Below are positions 54,806 to 64,000 of a stretch of DNA of 64,000 bases, piece by piece. Location: NCBI RefSeq assembly GCF_016648105.1, contig NZ_JACVVE010000006.1, positions 124,001-188,000 of the forward strand. The letters run 5' to 3'. How positions within the stretch are numbered: the first letter of the stretch is position 1; each line of letters opens with the position of its first letter. The stretch is from Pseudomonas sp. S31. GTDB lineage: Bacteria; Pseudomonadota; Gammaproteobacteria; Pseudomonadales; Pseudomonadaceae. A program made the position numbers and the translations under genes. The notes beneath the pieces were generated by a model. That model saw nothing but the letters and a program-made list of their open reading frames with translations, was not told the DNA's origin and ran no database searches.

Positions 54806-56165
54806 GCCCATGACCCTCAGCCAGCTGACCGGCGTATTGAATGCGCGCCTGGTAGGGGCTGATGCCAGCTTCACCGGTGTCAGCATCGACAGCCGCAGCG
54901 TCGGTGCCGGGCAACTGTTCGTCGCCCTGGCCGGTCCGCGCTTCGATGGCCACGATTATCTCGCCGACGTGCAAGCCAAGGGGGCCGTCGCGGCGTTGGT
55001 CGAGCGTGAAATCGCCGATGTCGACCTGCCGCAGCTGGTGGTTGCCGATGCTCGCCTGGCCCTGGGCCAGCTCGGTGCACTGAACCGCGCCGCATTCGAC
55101 AAACCGGTGATCGCGATTACCGGCTCCAGCGGCAAGACCACGGTCAAGGAGATGCTCGCCTGCATCCTGCGTACCCGCGGCCCGGTACATGCCACCCGTG
55201 GCAACCTGAACAACGACCTCGGCGCGCCGCTGACCCTGCTGGAAATCGCCCCGGAGCATAGCGCTGCGGTGATCGAGCTGGGCGCTTCGCGCATTGGCGA
55301 GATCCGCTACACCGTTGGCCTGACCCAACCGCAGGTGGTCATCATCAACAATGCCGGTACCGCCCATGTCGGCGAGTTCGGCGGCCCGGAAAAGATCGTC
55401 GAGGCCAAGGGCGAGATCCTCGAGGGCTTGGGCGAGGGCGGCACGGCCATCCTCAATCTGGCCGACAAGGCATTCGACATCTGGCGCAAGCGTGCCGGCA
55501 GCCACCGCGTGCTGACTTTCGCCCTGGACAACCTGCAGGCCGATTTCCATGCCAGCGGCATCGGCCGCGACGCCCGCGGCTGCCCATCCTTCACCCTGCA
55601 TGGGCCCGACGGCAGCGTCGCGGTGCAACTGAACCTGCTCGGCACCCACAACGTCAGCAATGCCTTGGCCGCCGCTGCCGCCGCGCATGCCGTTGGTCTG
55701 ACCCTGAGCGGCATCGCCGCGGGGCTTGAAGCCGTGCAGCCGGTCAAGGGCCGCAGCGTGGCGCAGATCGCGCCGAACGGGGTGCGGGTGATCGACGACA
55801 GCTATAACGCAAATCCCACCTCGATGTGCGCGGCCGTTGATATACTCGCCGGCTTTTCCGGGCGCACCGTCCTGGTGCTCGGCGACATCGGCGAGCTGGG
55901 GCAATGGGCCGAAGAGGGTCATCGGCAGGTGGGCGACTATGCCCGCGGCAAGGTCGATGCCCTGTATGCGGTCGGTACCAACATGATTCACGCGGTCCAG
56001 GCGTTCGGCGCCAATGGCCGACACTTCGCCACACAAGCTGAGCTGATCGAAGCCGTTCGCGCCGAGAATGCCAGTGAAACCACTATCTTGATCAAGGGCT
56101 CGCGCAGCGCTGCGATGGAAAACGTCGTGGCCGCACTGTGCGGTGCCAGCGGGGAGAAACATTAA
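54798..56165 (+). CDS. murF: UDP-MurNAc-pentapeptide synthetase MurF
   Basis: Adds D-Ala-D-Ala to the UDP-MurNAc tripeptide. 455 residues, with ATP loop [12 protein letters not shown] near 109-120 and [10 protein letters not shown] near 332. ATG at 54798 overlaps the murE end by 8 bases; MTLSQL four codons on is an alternative. Confidence 0.96.
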
Positions 56166-57247
56166 TGCTGCTGCTGTTGGCCGAGTATCTGCAACAGTTC
56201 CATAAAGGCTTCGCGGTCTTCCAGTACCTGTCCCTGCGCGGGATCCTCGGTGTACTGACGGCGTTGTCCCTGGCGCTGTGGCTGGGGCCGTGGATGATTC
56301 GTACCCTGCAGATCCGCCAGATCGGTCAGGCCGTTCGCAACGACGGCCCGCAATCGCACCTGTCCAAGTCCGGCACCCCGACCATGGGTGGCGCCTTGAT
56401 TCTTTCGGCCATCGCCATCAGCACCTTGCTGTGGGCCGACCTGTCCAACCGCTACGTCTGGGTGGTGCTGATCGTCACCCTGCTGTTCGGCGCCATCGGC
56501 TGGGTCGACGACTACCGCAAGGTGATCGAAAAGAACTCGCGCGGCCTGCCTAGCCGCTGGAAGTATTTCTGGCAATCGGTGTTCGGCTTGGGCGCGGCGG
56601 TGTTCCTCTACATGACCGCTCCGACCAGCGTCGAGACCACGCTGATCGTGCCGTTCCTCAAGGACGTCACCATTCCGCTGGGCATCGGCTTCGTCGTGCT
56701 GACCTACTTCGTGATCGTCGGTTCGAGCAACGCGGTCAACCTGACCGACGGCCTCGATGGCCTGGCGATCATGCCGACGGTGATGGTCGGCGGTGCCTTG
56801 GGCATCTTCTGCTACCTGTCGGGCAACGTGAAATTCGCCGAGTACCTGCTGATCCCTTACGTGCCGGGCTCGGGTGAGCTGATCGTGTTCTGCGGCGCGC
56901 TGATCGGCGCGGGCCTGGGCTTCCTGTGGTTCAACACCTACCCGGCGCAGGTGTTCATGGGCGACGTCGGCGCACTGGCGCTGGGCGCCGCGCTGGGCAC
57001 CATCGCGGTGATCGTGCGCCAGGAGATCGTGCTGTTCATCATGGGCGGCATCTTCGTGGTCGAGACCCTGTCGGTGGTGATCCAGGTCGCCTCGTTCAAG
57101 CTCACCGGCAAGCGCGTGTTCCGCATGGCGCCGATTCACCACCACTTTGAACTCAAGGGCTGGCCTGAGCCACGGGTGATCGTCCGTTTCTGGATCATCA
57201 CCGTGATTCTGGTGCTGATCGGCCTTGCAACCCTGAAACTGAGGTAG
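56165..57247 (+). CDS. mraY: Phospho-MurNAc-pentapeptide translocase MraY
   Basis: Integral membrane enzyme (360 residues, about ten helices) that forms lipid I on undecaprenyl phosphate. Conserved Asp pair in GWVDDYRK, the [10 protein letters not shown] loop, FMGDVG and the MAPIHHHFE loop are all present. ATG overlaps the murF stop by one base. Confidence 0.97.
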   Translation: MLLLLAEYLQQFHKGFAVFQYLSLRGILGVLTALSLALWLGPWMIRTLQIRQIGQAVRNDGPQSHLSKSGTPTMGGALILSAIAISTLLWADLSNRYVWVVLIVTLLFGAIGWVDDYRKVIEKNSRGLPSRWKYFWQSVFGLGAAVFLYMTAPTSVETTLIVPFLKDVTIPLGIGFVVLTYFVIVGSSNAVNLTDGLDGLAIMPTVMVGGALGIFCYLSGNVKFAEYLLIPYVPGSGELIVFCGALIGAGLGFLWFNTYPAQVFMGDVGALALGAALGTIAVIVRQEIVLFIMGGIFVVETLSVVIQVASFKLTGKRVFRMAPIHHHFELKGWPEPRVIVRFWIITVILVLIGLATLKLR

Positions 57248-57253
57248 ACGAGC

Positions 57254-58600
57254 GTGTCACTGATCGCTTCCGACCAATTCCGCATCGTTGTCGGCCTCGG
57301 CAAGAGCGGCATGTCCCTGGTTCGCTTCCTGGCGAGCCGGGGCATTGCCTTTGCGGTCGCCGACACCCGCGAGCAACCGCCGGAACTGGACACCCTGCGC
57401 CGTGACTACCCGCAGGTGGAAGTACGCTGTGGCGAACTGGACGTCGACTTCCTGTGCCGTGCCAACGAGCTTTACGTCAGCCCCGGTCTGGCCCTGGCCA
57501 CCCCGGCGCTGCAGCAGGCCGCTGCCCGTGGCGTGGTGCTGTCGGGTGACATCGAACTGTTCGCCCGCCATGCCAAGGCGCCGATCGTCGCAATCAGCGG
57601 TTCCAACGCGAAAAGCACCGTGACCACCCTGGTCGGCGAGATGGCCGCCAAGGCTGGCAAGCGCGTGGCCGTCGGCGGCAACCTCGGCACGCCGGCGTTG
57701 GACCTGCTCGACGACGCTGTCGAGCTGTATGTCCTCGAACTGTCGAGCTTCCAGCTGGAAACCACCGACCAGCTCAATGCCGAAGTGGCCACCGTGCTGA
57801 ACATCAGCGAAGACCACATGGACCGCTACAGCGGCCTGCCGGCCTATCACCTGGCCAAGCATCGGATCTTCCGTGGTGCGCGCCAGGTGGTGGTCAACCG
57901 CCAGGACGCCCTGAGCCGGCCGCTGCCGGTGGAAGGCCGCCCGTGCTGGACATTCGGTCTCAACCAGCCCGACTTCAAGGCCTTCGGCCTGCGTGAAGTC
58001 GATGGCGAGAAATACCTGGCCTTCGAGTTCAACAACTTGATGCCGGTGCGCGAGCTGAAGATCCGCGGCGCGCACAACCAGAGCAACGCCCTGGCGGCCC
58101 TGGCCCTGGGCCACGCCGCTGGCCTGCCGTTCGCGCCGATGCTCGAGGCCCTGCGCGAATTCGCCGGTCTCGCCCACCGCTGCCAGTGGGTCCGCGAGCG
58201 CAACGACGTGGGTTGGTACGACGACTCCAAGGCCACCAACGTTGGCGCGGCCCTGGCCGCCATCGAAGGCCTGGGCGCGGATATCGAAGGCAAGCTGGTG
58301 CTGATCGCCGGTGGCGACGGCAAGGGCGCAGACTTTTCTGCCTTGCGCGATCCGGCCAAGCGCTTCTGCCGCGCCGTGGTGCTGCTCGGCCGCGATGCCG
58401 AGCGCCTGGCCGAGGCGCTCGGCGACGGGGTGCCGCAGGTCAGGGTCAAGACCCTCGACGAGGCCGTGCAGCGATGCGCCGAGCTGGCCCAGCCGGGTGA
58501 TGCCGTGCTGCTGTCGCCGGCCTGCGCAAGCCTCGACATGTTCAAGAACTTCGAAGAGCGTGGGCGCCTGTTCGCCCAGGCGGCGGAGGGGCTGGCATGA
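57254..58600 (+). CDS. murD: UDP-MurNAc-L-Ala-D-Glu ligase MurD
   Basis: The 448-residue ligase adds D-glutamate. It has a Rossmann start VVGLGKSGMS, ATP loop ISGSNAKSTVTTL near 114-126 and the YDDSKATN motif near 319. Here the usual GTNGKS is GSNAKS, an accepted variant in pseudomonads. GTG start at 57254, six bases after mraY. Confidence 0.95.
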   Translation: MSLIASDQFRIVVGLGKSGMSLVRFLASRGIAFAVADTREQPPELDTLRRDYPQVEVRCGELDVDFLCRANELYVSPGLALATPALQQAAARGVVLSGDIELFARHAKAPIVAISGSNAKSTVTTLVGEMAAKAGKRVAVGGNLGTPALDLLDDAVELYVLELSSFQLETTDQLNAEVATVLNISEDHMDRYSGLPAYHLAKHRIFRGARQVVVNRQDALSRPLPVEGRPCWTFGLNQPDFKAFGLREVDGEKYLAFEFNNLMPVRELKIRGAHNQSNALAALALGHAAGLPFAPMLEALREFAGLAHRCQWVRERNDVGWYDDSKATNVGAALAAIEGLGADIEGKLVLIAGGDGKGADFSALRDPAKRFCRAVVLLGRDAERLAEALGDGVPQVRVKTLDEAVQRCAELAQPGDAVLLSPACASLDMFKNFEERGRLFAQAAEGLA

Positions 58601-59811
58601 TCTTCGGCGTCCTCAAGCCTTATCCTTCGCCGCTGATCAGCGGCCGCGGCATCGACCTGGACTTCGCCTTCCTGGCCGGCTGCCTGGCGTTGCTCGGCCT
58701 GGGCCTGGTGATGATCACCTCGGCGTCCTCGGAAGTGGCCGCCGTGCAGTCCGGCAACCCGCTGTACCACATGTTCCGCCATCTGGTGTACGTGGCCCTG
58801 GGCCTGGTCGCCTGCGGTGCGACCATGATGGTGCCGATCGCCACCTGGCAGCGCATGGGCTTCATGATGCTGATCGGCGCCTTCGGCCTGCTGGTGATGG
58901 TGCTGGTGCCGGGCATCGGCCGCGAGGTCAACGGCTCGATGCGCTGGATCGGCTTCAGCTTCTTCAACGTCCAGCCTTCGGAAATCGCCAAGGTGTTCGT
59001 GGTCATCTACCTTGCCGGCTACCTGGTACGCCGGCAGACCGAGGTGCGCGAAAGCTGGATGGGCTTCTTCAAGCCGTTCATCGTGCTGCTGCCGATGGCC
59101 GGCCTGCTGCTGATGGAACCGGACTTCGGCGCCACCGTGGTCATGATGGGCGCGGCTGCGGCCATGCTGTTCCTGGGCGGGGTGGGGTTGTTCCGCTTCA
59201 GCCTCATGGTGGTGCTGGCGGTGGTGGCGGTGTTCATCCTGGTCCAGGCGCAGCCGTACCGGATGGCGCGCCTGATCACCTTCACCGACCCCTGGTCCGA
59301 CCAGTTCGGCTCCGGCTACCAGCTGACCCAGGCGCTGATCGCCTTCGGCCGTGGCGAGTGGCTTGGCGTCGGCCTGGGCAACAGCGTGCAGAAACAGTTC
59401 TACCTGCCCGAGGCGCACACCGACTTCGTGTTCTCGGTGCTTGCCGAAGAGCTCGGTGTGGTCGGCTCGCTGGTGACCATCGCGCTGTTCGTCTTCGTCA
59501 CCGTGCGCGCCCTGTACATCGGCCTTTGGGCCGAAAAGGCCAAGCAGTTCTTCGCCGCCTACATGGCCTTTGGCCTGGCGTTCCTGTGGATCGGCCAGTT
59601 CCTGATCAACATCGGAGTGAACGTCGGCCTGCTGCCGACCAAGGGCCTGACCCTGCCGTTCCTCAGCTATGGCGGCAGTTCGCTGGTGATCTGCTGCGCC
59701 TGCGTGGGCTTGTTGCTACGCATCGAGTGGGAGAGTCGCACCCACCTGGGCAGCGAGGAACACGAATTCAACGAGAACGATTTTGCCGAGGAGACCAGTC
59801 ATGGCCGCTGA
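58597..59811 (+). CDS. ftsW: Septal peptidoglycan polymerase FtsW
   Basis: SEDS-family glycosyltransferase of 404 residues and about ten membrane helices that works with FtsI. Visible: GREVNGSMRWI, a MEPDFGATVV segment with the catalytic Asp region, and the late PFLSYGGSSL. It overlaps murD by 4 bases. Confidence 0.96.
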   Translation: MIFGVLKPYPSPLISGRGIDLDFAFLAGCLALLGLGLVMITSASSEVAAVQSGNPLYHMFRHLVYVALGLVACGATMMVPIATWQRMGFMMLIGAFGLLVMVLVPGIGREVNGSMRWIGFSFFNVQPSEIAKVFVVIYLAGYLVRRQTEVRESWMGFFKPFIVLLPMAGLLLMEPDFGATVVMMGAAAAMLFLGGVGLFRFSLMVVLAVVAVFILVQAQPYRMARLITFTDPWSDQFGSGYQLTQALIAFGRGEWLGVGLGNSVQKQFYLPEAHTDFVFSVLAEELGVVGSLVTIALFVFVTVRALYIGLWAEKAKQFFAAYMAFGLAFLWIGQFLINIGVNVGLLPTKGLTLPFLSYGGSSLVICCACVGLLLRIEWESRTHLGSEEHEFNENDFAEETSHGR

Positions 59812-60872
59812 CGGCAAGAACGTACTGATCATGGCGGGCGGCACCGGTGGCCATGTATTCCCGGCCCTGGCCTGCGCCCGCGAGTTCCAGGCCCGTGGCT
59901 ACAGCGTGCATTGGCTGGGGACCCCGCGCGGCATCGAGAACGAACTGGTGCCCCAGGCGGGGCTGCCCCTGCACCTGATCCAGGTCAGCGGCCTGCGTGG
60001 CAAGGGCAAGCTGTCGCTGCTCAAGGCGCCGTTCACCCTGGTCAAGGCCGTGCTGCAGGCGCGGCGCATCATCCGCGAGCTCAAGCCGGTCTGCGTGCTC
60101 GGCTTCGGCGGCTATGTCACCGGCCCTGGCGGCGTGGCCGCGCGCCTGTGTGGCGTGCCGCTGGTCATCCACGAGCAGAACGCTCGGGCCGGCACCGCCA
60201 ATCGCCTGCTGGTACCGCTGTCGGCACGCGTCTGCGAAGCCTTCCCAGGCACCTTCGAGGGCAACGACAAGCTGCGTACCACCGGCAATCCGGTGCGCCC
60301 GGAACTGTTCCTCGACGCCCCCCGCGAGGCCCTCGGCGAGCGCCCGGCGCGGCTGTTGGTGCTCGGCGGTAGCCTGGGTGCGGAACCATTGAACAAATTG
60401 TTGCCTAAGGCCCTGTCCGAAGTGGCTGAAAGCCTCCGGCCCCAGGTGTTTCACCAGGCCGGCAAGCAGCATGCGCAGATCACCGCCGAGCGTTATCGCG
60501 AGGCCGGTGTCGAGGCTCAGGTAGAGCCGTTCATCTCGGACATGGCCCAGGCCTATGGCTGGGCCGACATGGTGGTGTGCCGGGCTGGTGCGCTGACTGT
60601 CAGCGAGCTGGCGGCAGCAGGCCTGCCTTCGATGCTGGTGCCCTTGCCCCACGCGATCGACGACCACCAGACCCACAATGCCCAATACCTGGCTCGGGAG
60701 GGCGCTGCCTTCCTGATGCCACAAGCTACGACTGGCGCAGCGCAGCTCGCTGAACGCCTGAACGAGGTGCTGATGCAACCCGAGAAACTCCACACCATGG
60801 CAGGCACCGCGCGGCGCCTGGCCAAACCTGCCGCAACCAGCACCGTGGTCGACATCTGCCTGGAGGTGGCCC

Positions 60873-60880
<8 letters not shown>
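59801..60880 (+). CDS. murG: Lipid II synthase MurG
   Basis: GT28 transferase (359 residues) that adds GlcNAc to lipid I. It has the glycine loop [26 protein letters not shown] and the C-terminal donor-site [15 protein letters not shown] at 59801 overlaps the ftsW end by 11 bases. Confidence 0.96.
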
Positions 60881-63274
<2,394 letters not shown>

Positions 63275-63279
63275 CAGCC

Positions 63280-64000
63280 ATGCAAGGCGCGATGTTACGT
63301 CATCAGCAACCTGTCACCGGCCGCAGCAAGCCGGTGCCGCGTGGCGCCAGCCGACTGGTGGCCGATGAGCCGATGTCGTCGCGCCTGCCGCGGCCGAGCC
63401 TGGGTGGGCTCAAGCGCCTGCTGTGGCCGGTGTTGCTGGTCGCCGCCGGCTTTGGCGCCTATGAAGGCGCCATTCGCCTGATGCCGTACGCCGACCGTCC
63501 GATCACCAAGATCGCCGTGCAGGGCGACCTCAGCTACATCAGCCAGCAGGCCGTGCAGCAGCGGATCGCGCCCTACGTGGCATCGAGCTTCTTCAGCGTC
63601 GACCTCACCGCCATGCGCGCCGAGCTCGAGCAGATGCCCTGGATCGCCCATGCCGAAGTGCGCCGGGTGTGGCCGGACGAGGTGGTGATCCGCCTGGAAG
63701 AACAGTTGCCCGTCGCGCGCTGGGGCGACGAGGCCTTGCTCAACAACCAGGGCCAGGCCTTCACCCCGCGCGAGCTGGCCAACTACGAGCACCTGCCGCA
63801 GCTGTTCGGGCCGCAGCGCGCTCAGCAGCAGGTCATGCAGCAGTATCAGGTACTGAGCCAGATGCTGCGCCCCCTGGGCTTCTCCATCGCTCGCCTGGAG
63901 CTGCGCGAGCGAGGCAGCTGGTTCCTGACCACCGGTGCCGGTAGCGCCGGGCCGGGCATCGAGCTGCTGCTGGGGCGCGATCATCTGGTGGAGAAGATGC
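63280..64000 (+). CDS. ftsQ: Cell-division protein FtsQ (C-terminus beyond window)
   Basis: The visible 240 residues show a cytoplasmic basic N-terminus, one membrane helix (about 47-66), a POTRA domain (about 74-145; [34 protein letters not shown]) and part of the beta domain. It bridges FtsK and FtsL/FtsB at the septum. The frame is open to the right edge; about 50 residues are missing. Confidence 0.95.
   Translation, partial: MQGAMLRHQQPVTGRSKPVPRGASRLVADEPMSSRLPRPSLGGLKRLLWPVLLVAAGFGAYEGAIRLMPYADRPITKIAVQGDLSYISQQAVQQRIAPYVASSFFSVDLTAMRAELEQMPWIAHAEVRRVWPDEVVIRLEEQLPVARWGDEALLNNQGQAFTPRELANYEHLPQLFGPQRAQQQVMQQYQVLSQMLRPLGFSIARLELRERGSWFLTTGAGSAGPGIELLLGRDHLVEKM

Overview
This window is chromosomal DNA of a fluorescent Pseudomonas, most likely from the P. 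putida group. Coding sequence is GC-rich, with long antisense shadow frames. The gene order is a known Pseudomonas arrangement: the alginate operon, algW beside cysD-cysNC, rplM-rpsI-petABC-sspAB, rnpB, then the mra/dcw cell-wall cluster. Several gaps carry the inverted repeats typical of P. putida (cores such as TAGGAGCGG...CGCGAA).

Layout. 1-11.1 kb, minus strand: alginate operon algD-alg8-alg44-algK-algE-algG-algX-algL, with algL cut by the window edge. An AlgU-type promoter sits about 430 bases upstream of algD. 11.9-19.4 kb: yaaA, a deacetylase-like protein that has lost its metal-site motifs, a PhoH-family ATPase, moaCDE, an RhlB-type helicase and a carboxylesterase. 19.7-29.0 kb: an Aap-type amino-acid ABC transporter, algW (the protease that starts the cascade freeing AlgU), a Nif3-like protein and the sulfate-activation genes cysD and cysNC.

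29.0-33.3 kb is the accessory part: AT-richer, gene-poor and partly decayed. It holds a single-domain B-lectin (MMBL) gene flanked on the opposite strand by two tiny, mutually similar lipoprotein genes. It then carries a methionine gamma-lyase gene with a divergent Lrp-type regulator, and the wreck of an S-pyocin/colicin-type module. That wreck has two immunity genes of equal length and two degraded pieces of an HNH nuclease C-terminus. One base change appears to have removed both the immunity start codon (now ATT) and the overlapping toxin stop codon.

33.4-49.2 kb is core again: a YhcB-family protein, an alpha/beta hydrolase, trpS with an extra C-terminal domain, zapE, a GlxA-type regulator, an aldo/keto reductase, rplM-rpsI, petABC, sspAB, then lpoA-yraN-gmhA-dolP on the minus strand with rsmI diverging from it. 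49.2-64 kb: rnpB followed by mraZ-rsmH-ftsL-ftsI-murE-murF-mraY-murD-ftsW-murG-murC-ddlB-ftsQ, tightly overlapped and apparently co-transcribed from a promoter carrying three MraZ boxes. ftsQ runs off the right edge.

Functional links: the alginate operon and algW belong to the same envelope-stress and exopolysaccharide circuit. lpoA, ftsI and the mur genes serve peptidoglycan synthesis. cysDNC and the methionine lyase both handle sulfur but lie on opposite sides of the lectin island.
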